A stretch of DNA of 64,000 nucleotides from PALSA-1006 sp963733265 (GCA_963733265.1 CAVTCF010000001.1:1116001-1180000); one strand, 5' to 3'; numbered from the stretch's first letter, positions 35,818 through 44,848 are shown. Notes: generated by a model from the sequence alone, not told the origin. Translations and numbers: made by a program.

Positions 35818-36315
35818 TTAGTCTTTGACATGACCGATTTCAGTGAGTTTTTCTTTTAGTACTAATTTGTCCAGCTTATCGACGGGTAAGCTCATGAATA
35901 GTTGAATGCGTCGCGATAATTGTTCGGCAGCATGGTTGAATGCTTTGCGGCGTGCTTCGTCTCCTTCTACATGGGCAGGATCAGGGATTCCCCAATGTGC
36001 TGTCATGGGTTGCCCCGGCCAGTATGGACAAACTTCACCAGCAGCGTTATCACACACCGTAATGACAAAATCGAGCTTTGGTGCATCGGGTGCGCCGAAC
36101 TCATCCCAACTTTTGCTTCGTAAGCCCTCTGTGCTATAACCCTTTTCATTCAACCATTCCAAAGCACCCGGATTGACTTTACCGGCAGGATGGCTTCCCG
36201 CGCTGTATGCATTAAATTTACCTTTGCCCAGAGTATTAAAAAGCACCTCACCCAAAATGCTTCGAGCTGAATTGCCGGTACACAGTACCAGTACGTTGTA
36301 TTGTTTTTCAGACAT
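35818..36315 (-). CDS. arsC: Arsenate reductase ArsC, low-molecular-weight phosphatase type
   Basis: 165 aa from the ATG at 36315 (MSEKQYNVLVLCTGNSARS). The P-loop CTGNSARS holds the first catalytic Cys; further Cys in VCDNAAGEVCPYWPG (about 80-95) provide the thiol relay. It reduces arsenate to arsenite in the cytoplasm with thioredoxin-type electrons. It is located between arsR and arsD on one strand, so it is part of the same operon. A C-terminal helix of about 30 residues beyond the core (SLPVDKLDKLVLKEKL) is common in proteobacterial members. Confidence 0.92.
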   Translation of the reverse strand: MSEKQYNVLVLCTGNSARSILGEVLFNTLGKGKFNAYSAGSHPAGKVNPGALEWLNEKGYSTEGLRSKSWDEFGAPDAPKLDFVITVCDNAAGEVCPYWPGQPMTAHWGIPDPAHVEGDEARRKAFNHAAEQLSRRIQLFMSLPVDKLDKLVLKEKLTEIGHVKD

Positions 36316-36334
36316 TTGATTTTCCTTTATCAAG

Positions 36335-36658
36335 TTAGCATTTTTTAATTGGCGCACACTGCGCGCTATCACCCGCACAGCAGTTCTCTGTCAAATAATC
36401 CACTAAGCCATTCATTACATCAAAGTTAGCTGCGTAATATATGAAGCGTCCATCCTGCGTACTTTCTACAAGACCTGCATGGTTTAGCGCCTTGAAATGG
36501 AAAGACAACGACGCAGGAGGAGCTTTCAATTTCTCAGCCACCTGACCCGCTGCCATTCCTCCCTTTCCTGCCGCTACAAGCATGCGGTAGATTGCTAGCC
36601 GGGTGGGTTGAGCCAATGCAGCTAGAGCTTTCACTACTTGGTCTGGTTTCATTTTCAT
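36335..36658 (-). CDS. arsR: ArsR-family arsenic-responsive repressor
   Basis: 107 aa winged-helix regulator: LAALAQPTRLAIYRMLVAAG, then the recognition helix region KAPPASLSFHFKALNHAGLV. It lacks the classic ELCVC site in alpha-3. Instead the C-terminus has ENCCAGDSAQCAP, the Cys arrangement used for As(III) binding in the Acidithiobacillus-type ArsR. It is first in arsRCDA and would repress the operon until arsenite binds. The start is an ATG at 36658. Confidence 0.92.
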   Translation of the reverse strand: MKMKPDQVVKALAALAQPTRLAIYRMLVAAGKGGMAAGQVAEKLKAPPASLSFHFKALNHAGLVESTQDGRFIYYAANFDVMNGLVDYLTENCCAGDSAQCAPIKKC

Positions 36659-36667
36659 AATGATAAA

Positions 36668-36682
36668 GTTTAACTGTTTAAC
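36668..36682. promoter_or_regulatory. Candidate ArsR operator (GTTTAAC repeat)
   Basis: GTTTAACTGTTTAAC, a direct repeat of 7 bp with a 1-bp gap, ends 10 bp upstream of the arsR start. The position fits autoregulation; the motif is not a known consensus. Confidence 0.3.
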
Positions 36683-37004
36683 AAATATTAAAGTGATGTA
36701 ACCATTAAGTCAACTATAAAAAACCTTTGTCTCATTAGTGAGGGGGCTCTAAGAAAGGTGTAACTCTTGGTGAATGACTGTTTTGGAGCAACGAATTATG
36801 AAGGTTGGCTGTCGCAATTGGGGTAGTTTTTGTCGATCACTACAGGCTGCTATTGAGACTTTCAATTAACACTCACATGAAGCTGCGTCAGCAAAAGCGA
36901 CTGTAGCAATCTGACTGAATCAGATCAAGTTTGAGCTAATTCAGTTTATGTAAATTGCTGCATTGCCCGACACAAAAGTGTTTGAGCCGAAATATTTTTT
37001 TGGG
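36683..37004. other. Intergenic region, no gene seen
   Basis: About 320 bp. Bases around 36770-36830 imperfectly resemble those near 1800-1860 and may be a decayed dispersed repeat. Nothing else is supported. Confidence 0.35.
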
Positions 37005-37445
37005 TTACTTCTTTTTACAAGCGTAATCCCCAATCACTTCAAGAATGCTGGCTTTGGAAATTGCTTCCCATTCAAATGCCGTGTCATTGGCCAGCACCAC
37101 TTCGCCATTAGCCATACTCCCCGCGTAAACAATAAAACCCAAGTTTTTTCTCTGACTTTGCTTGCAATCAATTTCCCAGCGTACCTTGTAAGACTTGTAC
37201 GGTTTGATTCCCCCTTGGGATTTTTGAGTCTGCTTAAAATCAGTTAGCACCCAAAGTATCACCTTGCTGCCCGCTCTTTGTTCGGTTGCGGGATTCGCGT
37301 AGAATTTGCCAATGCCATCTTTGGCTCTGCCAATACCAACCCACTCTGCCATCGCGCTATTGCTTCCGATGACGAAAAAAATAATCAGTAGTATTCTAGA
37401 CACTGCGTTTCCTTTGCAATTCATGCATTCCCGGAACATCTTCAA
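37005..37445 (-). CDS. Exported protein resembling surface-adhesin protein E family
   Basis: About 146 aa. The start is a TTG at 37445 overlapping the previous stop, or one of the following ATG codons. A signal peptide ends near SNSAMA. The mature part shows the small-domain pattern seen in adhesin-E-like proteins: WVGIGRAKDGIGKFYANPAT, WVLTDFKQTQ, an EIDCKQSQRKNL Cys, GSMANGEV, and a late DYACKK Cys that may pair with the first. The function is uncertain. It is third in a run of envelope genes. Confidence 0.65.
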   Translation of the reverse strand: MKMFRECMNCKGNAVSRILLIIFFVIGSNSAMAEWVGIGRAKDGIGKFYANPATEQRAGSKVILWVLTDFKQTQKSQGGIKPYKSYKVRWEIDCKQSQRKNLGFIVYAGSMANGEVVLANDTAFEWEAISKASILEVIGDYACKKK

Positions 37446-37732
37446 TCCTTGAAGGTGTTTGGTATCGCCGGTGCATCTGTGACTTTGTTATCTTTGAAAT
37501 CAATTGTAACTGCGCGACTGCCTTGGCATAGTCTTCTTGATGCCCAGGTGTAGTAAAGTTTGCCATCACGTGAAGAAACGGCATTGGGTTCGCCAAGAAT
37601 CTGAGTAACCTCTTCCGTAGTCATACCCGCCTTTATTTTACCTGCATCACTCCATTTGAGTTGTGGCCCGGCACACGCGCTGAGTAAGGTAATAACAAGA
37701 AGCACTGTGGCCAAATAATATTTTCTGTTCAT
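37442..37732 (-). CDS. SmpA/OmlA-like lipoprotein
   Basis: 96 aa. A lipobox LLSAC (Cys at about residue 20) is followed by WSDAGKIKAGMTTEEVTQIL and GEPNAVSSRDGKLYYTW, the compact fold shared by BamE-type SmpA/OmlA lipoproteins. Much shorter or simpler members exist outside the Bam complex, so a direct Bam role should not be assumed. Its stop overlaps the start of the next gene. Confidence 0.75.
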   Translation of the reverse strand: MNRKYYLATVLLVITLLSACAGPQLKWSDAGKIKAGMTTEEVTQILGEPNAVSSRDGKLYYTWASRRLCQGSRAVTIDFKDNKVTDAPAIPNTFKD

Positions 37733-37748
37733 TAAATATCTCCATTGA

Positions 37749-38297
37749 TTATTTGAACTGGATCACGAGCGCAATATAAGCATTACTTGTATTGATTGGA
37801 ATTCCTGCCTGAACATTGTAATCGTTTGAGGTTTGTAAATTGTAAACGTTATAGCCAACGCGCAAACTGAGATGATCAGTTTCGTAGAATTGTATTCCCA
37901 GCCCGTATGAAGGCCCATATATATTTTCTATCGTGCTGGCACCGCCGGTAGTCGTTTCCTTCAATGCCATTTTTGTGTATCCCACACGCAAAAATGGCGA
38001 AACGCGATCATTGATTACAAATCTTATTATTCCGGCTACTTCAGGCCCCGCAATCGAAGCAACGCTGGAAGTGCCGGCATTAACTTGGTTCAGTAACGAG
38101 GTATATCCTCCTTCAATAGAAAAAATTGAATCAAATTTGTATCCGATATAACCGGCGCGGGATATACCGCTATCAATAGCCAGAATGCTCGGCGTGTAAC
38201 CTCCGGAAATATCGATCAGAAAACCACTCCTTGGCTCCAGCGCAACAGCCGCGCCTGAAAACGAAAATAAAAGCAAAATCAAAAGAAATTTCTTCAT
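37749..38297 (-). CDS. Outer-membrane beta-barrel protein
   Basis: 182 aa from the ATG at 38297, giving the signal peptide MKKFLLILLLFSFSGAAVA. Mature strands alternate hydrophobic and polar residues and end with ...AYIALVIQFK, a terminal aromatic-plus-Lys strand typical of 8-strand barrels (OmpA/OprF-like). No peptidoglycan-binding domain. It lies 16 bp upstream of the lipoprotein gene. Confidence 0.75.
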   Translation of the reverse strand: MKKFLLILLLFSFSGAAVALEPRSGFLIDISGGYTPSILAIDSGISRAGYIGYKFDSIFSIEGGYTSLLNQVNAGTSSVASIAGPEVAGIIRFVINDRVSPFLRVGYTKMALKETTTGGASTIENIYGPSYGLGIQFYETDHLSLRVGYNVYNLQTSNDYNVQAGIPINTSNAYIALVIQFK

Positions 38298-38506
38298 TTT
38301 TGATCCATATAAATAAGTTGCATAGTGAGCAGGTCTTTTCAGCCGCAATCTTGGTTGTGACGGCAATATCATATCGCTATATAGTGACTACTGACAGACA
38401 TTCGGAATACCCGGAACGAAGCCGGAATTAAGCCAGCATAAAAATACCCGCTCCGATATCCGCGTTCTAGCCGGGAATCTTAATCGCCCAGGGAAGACTG
38501 CCCATT

Positions 38507-39694
38507 TCAGCCAGCGCCCACCGGCAAACGGATGGTAAACTTTGTCCCCTTGCCGACGGCGCTTGCTACGTCGATCGTGCCGCCGTGCTTCTTGACGATG
38601 TCGTAGCAAGTAGATAGCCCCAAGCCCGTGCCTTGCCCCGGCGGGCGCGTAGTGAAGAATGGCTCGAAGACCCGATCGATAATATCTTGAGGGATGCCGC
38701 AGCCGTTGTCGGTAATAACAATGGTTACCATACCGTTGTCATAACTTGTCTTGAGGTGGATGATGCCCCGCTCCGCAATAGCCTGAACGGCATTGCGCAG
38801 GATGTTGAGAAAAAGCTGTCCAATTTCCTGTGTCCGTCCCGTGATCGGCGGCAGAACGCCGTAGCTGCGCACGATCTCAGCCTTCTCTTTCAGTTCGTTC
38901 CAAGCAACGTTGACGGTGCTATCCAAATAGTCGTTGATGTTGATAAGCTGGGAGCCTTCCTGATCCACGGCGGAGAAATTCTTTAAGCTCTGCACGATGA
39001 TGCGTACGCGTTCAGCCCCTTCGAGGGATTCCTTGATCAGCGACGGCATATCCTCCATGACGAAGGGCAAATCGAGCTTGCCCCGCAGCGCGTTCAGTTT
39101 CTCCCTGTCCGCTTCACTGCAGCCTGCCCGCATAACATCGGCGGCTTGCACGTACTGCCTCAAGGCTTCGCCATATTTGCGCAGGGAACCCAGATTGCTG
39201 ATGATGAAGCCCATGGGATTGTTGATCTCGTGAGCGACGCCTGCGGCCAACTGGCCCACGGAGGCCATTTTCTCCTGCTGCAGGAGTTGCGATTGCGTTG
39301 CCTTTAAATCCGACAAGGCTTTTTCCAGCTCGGTGTTCTTGGCCGTCAAATCGGCCCGTGCCTTGGCGAGTGCTTCCACCATATGATTGAAAGCCACAGA
39401 GAATTCGCCAAGAAAGTCTACCTTCTGGGTGAAATCCCCTGCTGCTATCTCCTGGGTCTGCCAAGTGAGATGCCGCAGGTTGGCATGCAACCCCTTTAGC
39501 GCACCGGCCAGAGAGCCGCGCAGACGCAGACTGGCCGACAAGTCTCCGTCTGCCATGGATCGGGTGAAATGACTGATCTCGCCTAAGTAGGCAACCAACT
39601 GAACAAGTTCCTCCCGAACTTCGCATTCGGGAGGAGCCTCGGACGGAATCTGCCCTTCGGCGAGGCACTTTAGATACTCGGCCAGCTCACTCAT
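38507..39694 (-). CDS. Soluble sensor histidine kinase
   Basis: 395 aa, no membrane segment, so cytoplasmic. It has an N-terminal helical part with a HAMP-like stretch (EIAAGDFTQKVDFLGEFSVA), then a coiled coil (ALSDLKATQSQLLQQEKMAS). The H box is SVGQLAAGVAHEINNPMGFI (His about residue 155). HATPase boxes follow: LFLNILRNAVQAIAERG (N), VITDNGCGIPQDIIDRVFEP (G1), TTRPPGQGTGLGLS (F/G2). No response regulator is adjacent. It starts 3 bp after the V4R-domain gene, so the two probably form one sensory unit with V4R as the input. Confidence 0.92.
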   Translation of the reverse strand: MSELAEYLKCLAEGQIPSEAPPECEVREELVQLVAYLGEISHFTRSMADGDLSASLRLRGSLAGALKGLHANLRHLTWQTQEIAAGDFTQKVDFLGEFSVAFNHMVEALAKARADLTAKNTELEKALSDLKATQSQLLQQEKMASVGQLAAGVAHEINNPMGFIISNLGSLRKYGEALRQYVQAADVMRAGCSEADREKLNALRGKLDLPFVMEDMPSLIKESLEGAERVRIIVQSLKNFSAVDQEGSQLININDYLDSTVNVAWNELKEKAEIVRSYGVLPPITGRTQEIGQLFLNILRNAVQAIAERGIIHLKTSYDNGMVTIVITDNGCGIPQDIIDRVFEPFFTTRPPGQGTGLGLSTCYDIVKKHGGTIDVASAVGKGTKFTIRLPVGAG

Positions 39695-39697
39695 TCA

Positions 39698-40240
39698 TCA
39701 AATCGATTCCACCGTTGCCAGAAAGCGGCAGGTACGGTCGCCGGTGCACCAGCAGTCGATCTCTTTCACTTTAAACTTCTTGCCGGAGAAGCGCTCCAGC
39801 AGAGCGGAGATGAAGCCTTCGTCGTAAGTGCAAATCTCGTAGCTCAGTTCCGGCAAACCAGAACAGTCCAAATCCTCGGAAACGGTTAGCACCAAGCGAC
39901 CGTGGGCCAGATCCTCTTCTTCGACGCGCAGCACGCCGATGCCCATTTCCCGCAGAACTTCCTGAAGTTTCTTGACGAAGGCACCCAGGTCCGGCGTCGG
40001 GCCTATCATGTGGTCATAGAAGTGACCTCCGGCAGTGTAGCCGGAGTTGTAGAAGATCTCATCGGCCTTGGCACTGCCGTATTCCTGTTCGATGGTATCG
40101 CGGAAGCAGAACTGCATTAACCGATAGACTTCCAGACGAGTCATCGGCCCAAGGTTGGGGCGTCCCGCCTGAATGTTACCGAGAAGTTCCCAAGAGAACT
40201 CGTACTTGCGTTTTGCGGGTTGCACTTGCGGGGTGTTCAT
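39698..40240 (-). CDS. V4R-domain (4-vinyl reductase-like) sensor protein
   Basis: 180 aa. The V4R small-molecule-binding fold is recognised by the central IFYNSGYTAGGHFYDHM and the closing motif IDCWCTGDRTCRF, whose Cys residues are family hallmarks, sometimes used for metal or ligand binding. V4R domains sense hydrophobic compounds in XylR/DmpR-type regulators and occur in bacteriochlorophyll reductase-like proteins. The kinase gene follows after 3 bp, suggesting that a ligand signal passes to it. The ligand is unknown. Confidence 0.82.
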   Translation of the reverse strand: MNTPQVQPAKRKYEFSWELLGNIQAGRPNLGPMTRLEVYRLMQFCFRDTIEQEYGSAKADEIFYNSGYTAGGHFYDHMIGPTPDLGAFVKKLQEVLREMGIGVLRVEEEDLAHGRLVLTVSEDLDCSGLPELSYEICTYDEGFISALLERFSGKKFKVKEIDCWCTGDRTCRFLATVESI

Positions 40241-40582
40241 GAATACTCCTTCCTAGTCCTACGACGAATGAAAAGACACGAATAACCTAATGCCACGTGC
40301 GAGTTCCCTGAAAAATCTCGCTATTTGTTAGTCAGTTGATAATGGCATGCGGAAAATCACATTGATGCCGTTACTACTGCAGTGGACGATGACATATAGT
40401 TCTAGAAGCAGAAAAAAGTTTGTAGCAACGCCCGTTCCTCGGATTGAATAATAAACTTAATTAGCCCCACTTTCCAATCATGAATTAGTATGCGCTTGAT
40501 TGGTGTAAAACGCTAAAGATCAAAAGCAGCAATCATTATGGAATGAAATTTATCCCTACATGACTCAAACAAGACTGGGGCA
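40241..40582. other. Intergenic region, no feature seen
   Basis: About 340 bp upstream of the V4R gene and downstream of the convergent-free oxidoreductase. AT-rich, presumably containing the V4R-kinase promoter, but no clear motif. Confidence 0.4.
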
Positions 40583-41572
40583 TCAGTTCAGTTCATTGCG
40601 TATCTCTGCCGTTATCTCATATGACCTAAGACGCGCGGAATGATCAAAGACCTGTGATGTGATCATCAATTCATCAGCCTGTGTTTGTTCGATAAATTTT
40701 ATTAACATAGGTTTTACAGTGTCACGTGAACCAATCGCTGCACATGACAAAATCTGATCCAACAAAGCTCTCTCACGCGGATCAATACGATTCAGGTAAT
40801 CATGCACCGGAGGCGGCAACCGTATGGGATGACCGCTACGCAGATTGACGAATGCCTGCTGTGTTGATGTTGCGAGAAATTGAGCTTCATCATCCGTTTC
40901 GGCAACAAAAACATTAAAGCCAAGCATGACGTAAGGCTTTTCCAATTGAAGTGACGGACGAAAGGTGGAGCGATACAAATTAATCGCCTGCATCATTTGC
41001 GCCGGTGCGAAATGCGATGCGAAAGCATAGGGCAGCCCCAGAGCTGCAGCAAGCTGTGCACCAAAAAGACTCGAACCAAGAATCCAGATTGGAATATTCA
41101 GTCCTGCACCCGGAACAGCACGTACTGCAAGATTCTTTGTATCAGAAAAGTAGTTCATCAACTCGACAACATCTTGGGGAAACTGATCGGCATCAGAAGC
41201 GAGATTTCGACGTAAAGCACGTGCAGTGAGCTGGTCGGAACCTGGCGCACGCCCGAGACCCAGATCAATGCGCCCCGGGTAGAGTGATTCCAGTGTGCCG
41301 AATTGTTCTGCAATGACGAGAGGCGAATGGTTGGGCAACATAACCCCTCCGGCCCCCACTCTGATCGTTGACGTGCCGCCAGCTACATGTCCTATCAAAA
41401 CAGCGGTTGCCGCGCTGGCAATGCCCGGTATGCCATGGTGTTCAGCCAACCAGAAACGTCGATAGCCCCACCGCTCTCCATGCTGTGCAAGATCCAGTGT
41501 ATTACGAAAAGACTGTGCGGCATCGCCGCCTTCGGTGATCGGAGATAAATCAAGAATTGAGAAAGGAATCAT
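40583..41572 (-). CDS. Luciferase-like (LLM class) flavin-dependent oxidoreductase
   Basis: 329 aa. The family signature is clear: PFSILDLSPITEGGDAAQSF at the start, GYRRFWLAEHHGIPGIASAA (about 38-55), GGVMLPNHSPLVIAEQFGTL and LESLYPGRIDLGLGRAPGSD (about 95-125). It belongs to the YhbW-like F420/FMN subgroup (MsnO8-type). The substrate cannot be inferred. It is monocistronic and divergent from the aldo/keto reductase. Confidence 0.9.
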   Translation of the reverse strand: MIPFSILDLSPITEGGDAAQSFRNTLDLAQHGERWGYRRFWLAEHHGIPGIASAATAVLIGHVAGGTSTIRVGAGGVMLPNHSPLVIAEQFGTLESLYPGRIDLGLGRAPGSDQLTARALRRNLASDADQFPQDVVELMNYFSDTKNLAVRAVPGAGLNIPIWILGSSLFGAQLAAALGLPYAFASHFAPAQMMQAINLYRSTFRPSLQLEKPYVMLGFNVFVAETDDEAQFLATSTQQAFVNLRSGHPIRLPPPVHDYLNRIDPRERALLDQILSCAAIGSRDTVKPMLIKFIEQTQADELMITSQVFDHSARLRSYEITAEIRNELN

Positions 41573-41941
41573 ATTATTTAATTTTGGATACCAAGGGTAT
41601 TAGTGAGTTTAATTCTAAACTTTACGAAGCTGAAGCTAAATTTAAATTGATCTTCTGGATCGTGCCAGTCGTGAATGGCAATTGCCGGGAAGTCGATTTA
41701 TGGGATGTTAGTGAGAATCAGACATGTTACTGGCCAAACTTATTGACCATGAGGTAAATACATATGTCAGCCAGTTAGTTGTTGCGCAGAACAGCATATA
41801 AATTTGCACATGGCTGCGTGTCGGGGGAAAGATACGTCATTTGACAGTGTGACTGAGGTCGAAGATACTTTAAGTCGTTCAGGGCAATTACTCATCCTTA
41901 ATTTATTACCAATTCGAGTTACTATATTCAAGGAGCACTTC
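41573..41941. other. Divergent intergenic region
   Basis: About 370 bp between the divergent oxidoreductase and aldo/keto reductase genes. A plus-strand frame at 41557-41757 (66 codons) overlaps the start of the oxidoreductase and looks non-coding. The frame upstream of the reductase ATG (from 41804) lacks a ribosome site and is not taken as coding. Confidence 0.45.
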
Positions 41942-42970
41942 ATGGAATTCAGACAACTGGGTGGTTCAGGCTTCAAGGTTCCGGCATTAAGTTTTGGTAC
42001 GGGCACCTTCGGTGGCAAGGGCGAACTATTTCAGGCTTGGGGCGGCAGCAATGTCACGGAAGCGAAGCGGTTAGTCGATATCTGCCTCGAAGCGGGGCTT
42101 AATATGTTCGACACTGCGGATATTTATTCCGACGGTCTGTCGGAAGAGATTCTCGGTCAGGCAATCAAGGGCCGTCGCGATCAGGTTATTTTGTCAACCA
42201 AAGCCACCTTCCGCACGGGAACGGGGCCTAACGACGTCGGCTCTTCGCGTCACTATTTGATGCGGGCATGTGAGGCGAGCATGAAGCGGTTGGGTACCGA
42301 TGTCATCGACATCTACCACATGCATGGTTTCGATGCGCTCACACCAATCGAAGAAACGCTGCGCGCACTTGATGACCTGATCACGGCGGGTAAAGTGCGC
42401 TACATCGCCTGTTCGAATTTTTCCGGCTGGCACCTGATGAAGTCACTTGCGATATCGGAAAAATACGGTCTGGCGCGCTATGCTGCGCATCAAGTGTATT
42501 ACTCGATGATCGGGCGCGATTACGAGTCGGAACTGATGCCGCTCGCGCTCGACCAAAAAGTCGGTGCAATCATCTGGAGTCCGCTCGGCTGGGGACGACT
42601 CACGGGCAAACTGCGGCGCGGGCAACCTTTGCCTGCGGTCAGCCGTCTCCACAACAAGCTGGTGATCGATGCCGGGCCGCAGGTGTCGGACGAATACTTA
42701 TATGGCGTGGTGGATGTGCTCGACGAAGTCTCCAAGGAAACCGGAAAGACGGTGGCGCAAGTCGCGCTCAACTGGCTGTTGCAACGTCCCTCGGTCGCCA
42801 GCATTGTCATCGGTGCGCGTACTGAAGAACAATTGCGTCAAAATCTCGGTGCAGTGGGTTGGAATATAACCCCCGAACAAGTCGCAAGGCTTGATGCCGC
42901 GAGCGCGGCACCGTTGCCATATCCTTATTGGCATCAGAGCCAGTTCGAACGGAATCCTCGCCCGGTGTGA
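41942..42970 (+). CDS. Aldo/keto reductase
   Basis: 342 aa from the ATG at 41942, which has AAGGAG 8 bp upstream. It has the TIM-barrel aldo/keto reductase features: MEFRQLGGSGFKVPALSFGT, catalytic Asp/Tyr in NMFDTADIYSDGLSEEILGQ (about 55-75), Lys in VILSTKATF (about 88), His in IDIYHMHGFD (about 130), and the NADPH-binding end ASIVIGARTEEQLRQNLGAV. It resembles the YajO/aryl-alcohol dehydrogenase subgroup that reduces aldehydes with NADPH. It is followed by a terminator. Confidence 0.9.
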   Translation: MEFRQLGGSGFKVPALSFGTGTFGGKGELFQAWGGSNVTEAKRLVDICLEAGLNMFDTADIYSDGLSEEILGQAIKGRRDQVILSTKATFRTGTGPNDVGSSRHYLMRACEASMKRLGTDVIDIYHMHGFDALTPIEETLRALDDLITAGKVRYIACSNFSGWHLMKSLAISEKYGLARYAAHQVYYSMIGRDYESELMPLALDQKVGAIIWSPLGWGRLTGKLRRGQPLPAVSRLHNKLVIDAGPQVSDEYLYGVVDVLDEVSKETGKTVAQVALNWLLQRPSVASIVIGARTEEQLRQNLGAVGWNITPEQVARLDAASAAPLPYPYWHQSQFERNPRPV

Positions 42971-43055
42971 TATCGCGCCGGGTGTGACAGCCTCTCCAAA
43001 CATGATAGAAACAAACTGGATTGGGTTTACATAGCGACCAAATACTTGTTAATAA

Positions 43056-43083
43056 AAAAGGCTTCCATCTCTGGAAGCCTTTT
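43056..43083 (+). terminator. Rho-independent terminator after aldo/keto reductase
   Basis: AAAAGGCTTCC, loop ATCTCT, GGAAGCCTTTT: a perfect stem with A and T flanks (works on both strands). Confidence 0.85.
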
Positions 43084-43089
43084 ACTTAT

Positions 43090-43137
43090 TGGTGCCGCTT
43101 GACGGACTCGAACTGTCGACCTACCGCTTACAAGTCC
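43090..43137 (-). other. 3' fragment of a tRNA-Thr-like gene (attachment site)
   Basis: The minus strand reads GGACTTGTAAGCGGTAGGTC and ends TTCGAGTCCGTCAAGCGGCA plus CCA, i.e. anticodon loop CTTGTAA (TGT, Thr), variable region, T-arm, acceptor and CCA. The 5' half is absent. The integrase gene lies 170 bp away, the normal arrangement after integration at a tRNA 3' end. The rest of 43138-43307 is promoter-like AT-rich DNA. Confidence 0.7.
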
Positions 43138-43307
43138 AATGATAATCACTTTTTGCCGCGTTGATTGCCATTCCGCAATTCTTATTAATTATAGATTTTC
43201 AATGTGTTACGTATTTTTCTCACTTTGCTTGTGTTGATAAGTATTCCGCCATATACTGCAATCGTGGTGACATACTGGTGACATAAGAACTAACGAAAGG
43301 CGCAATC

Positions 43308-44744
43308 ATGGCAATAGTTAAAGCGGCAAAGGTGAAGCTTACCGCAGGGCGCATAGCTGCATTTCAATGCCCGAAGGATAAAACCCGAACGTATCTATGG
43401 TGCGAAGAAGTGAAAGGTTTAGGCGTGATTGCGACCACTGCCGGTGCGAAGTCCTACATATTCCAAGCCAAGGTGAAGGGTAAATCTATGCGCCTGACAA
43501 TTGGTGATGTGGGATCGTGGAGTATTGCAAAAGCCCAAGCCGAAGCCCGCCGCCTTCAAACCGTGATAGACACCGGTAACGATCCGCGCCAAGTAAAGGC
43601 AAAACAAGAGGCCGAACAGGATGCACAAACCGCTGCGCTGGCACAAAAGCAGGTGAGCGAATCGGTAACTGTTGCCGAAGCGTGGCAAGCCTATATCGCA
43701 GACCGTAGCGCATCCGTTAAGAATGGAAAGCCTGAGTGGGGTGATAAACACAAAGCCCATCATGCCTATTTTGTGCAACCCGGTGGAGAAAAGCGCACCC
43801 GTGGCCGCCGCCCTAATGAACCAAAGAAAACACGCCCCGGCATTCTGGTGCCATTGATGACAATGCGACTTGTTGAGCTGGACGCAAAAACCATTGCGGC
43901 ATGGTTAGACAAAACAACAAAGCAAGCCCCCACAACTGCCGCGCAAGCATTCCGCGCCCTTCGCGCATTCCTGACTTGGTGTGCCAAGCATGAAGCCTAC
44001 AGCGCCGCCGTTCAATCTGGTGCCTGCCAGTCCGATGACGTGAAAAAAAGAGTACCTGCACCGCAAACAAAAGAAAATGACAGCCTACGCCGAGCGCAAA
44101 TTAAGCCGTGGTTTGATGCAGTGGAAAAGATTGAAAATCCGGTAATCGCTGCCTATTTGCAAGGATTGCTATTGACCGGCGCAAGGCGCAATGAACTGGC
44201 CGCGCTACGCTGGCAAGATGTAGATTTAAAGTGGAAGAGTTTAACCATACGTGACAAGGTGGAAGGGGAGCGCACCATACCGTTGACCCCTTATGTCGAA
44301 TCATTGCTACTCGAATTAAAACGGCTTAATGACACACCGCCCAACGTCAAAAAGTTAAACGCCTTGAAAGCAGCGGGCAAAGCATGGAAGCCTTCGCCGT
44401 TTGTTTTCTATAGTGCCACTTCGAAATCTGGACGCATTGAAGAGCCGCGCAACCTACACAATAAGGCGTTAGAAGCCGCCGCCCTGCCCGCTTTATCCTT
44501 GCATGGTTTGCGCCGCTCCTTTGGCACACTGTCTGAGTGGGTGGAAGTCCCTGCCGGTATCGTTGCACAACTTATGGGACACAAGCCAAGCGCAATTGCT
44601 GAAAAGCATTACATACAACGCGAACTCGACTTGCTGCATATGTGGCACGTCAAAATAGAAGCGTGGATATTGAACGAAGCCGGGATTAAGTTTGTACCGG
44701 TGAAAGCGGGATTGCGTGTAGTGAAAAACAAGGCCGCTGCCTAA
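43308..44744 (+). CDS. Tyrosine recombinase (P4-like integrase)
   Basis: 478 aa. The N-terminal DUF4102-type arm-binding domain (KVKLTAGRIAAFQCPKDKTR onward), a central SAM-like domain, and the catalytic domain are present. Active-site residues visible: Arg in LLLTGARRNELAALRWQD (about 290), His-x-x-Arg in LSLHGLRRSFGTL (about 400), and the final GHKPSAIAEKHYIQ with the nucleophile Tyr. It appears intact. It would insert or excise the element at a tRNA 3' end, matching the tRNA-Thr-like fragment just upstream. Confidence 0.93.
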   Translation: MAIVKAAKVKLTAGRIAAFQCPKDKTRTYLWCEEVKGLGVIATTAGAKSYIFQAKVKGKSMRLTIGDVGSWSIAKAQAEARRLQTVIDTGNDPRQVKAKQEAEQDAQTAALAQKQVSESVTVAEAWQAYIADRSASVKNGKPEWGDKHKAHHAYFVQPGGEKRTRGRRPNEPKKTRPGILVPLMTMRLVELDAKTIAAWLDKTTKQAPTTAAQAFRALRAFLTWCAKHEAYSAAVQSGACQSDDVKKRVPAPQTKENDSLRRAQIKPWFDAVEKIENPVIAAYLQGLLLTGARRNELAALRWQDVDLKWKSLTIRDKVEGERTIPLTPYVESLLLELKRLNDTPPNVKKLNALKAAGKAWKPSPFVFYSATSKSGRIEEPRNLHNKALEAAALPALSLHGLRRSFGTLSEWVEVPAGIVAQLMGHKPSAIAEKHYIQRELDLLHMWHVKIEAWILNEAGIKFVPVKAGLRVVKNKAAA

Positions 44745-44825
44745 AGAAAACCCCATAATGAAATATACGGATATATGATGTTGATTTTCTGGTGTGACTC
44801 TAGTACACTTGTACTCATCAACTCA

Positions 44826-44843
44826 CCTGCGGCGTGCCGCAGG
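44826..44843 (+). repeat. Perfect palindrome upstream of NYN gene
   Basis: CCTGCGGC-GT-GCCGCAGG. It is followed within a few bases by a terminator hairpin, giving a two-hairpin leader. Confidence 0.7.
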
Positions 44844-44848
44844 CTCAG

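Noticed and set aside
41804..41941. N-terminal extension of the aldo/keto reductase
   Set aside because: No ribosome site, and the family begins with MEFRQLG at 41942, which has AAGGAG upstream.
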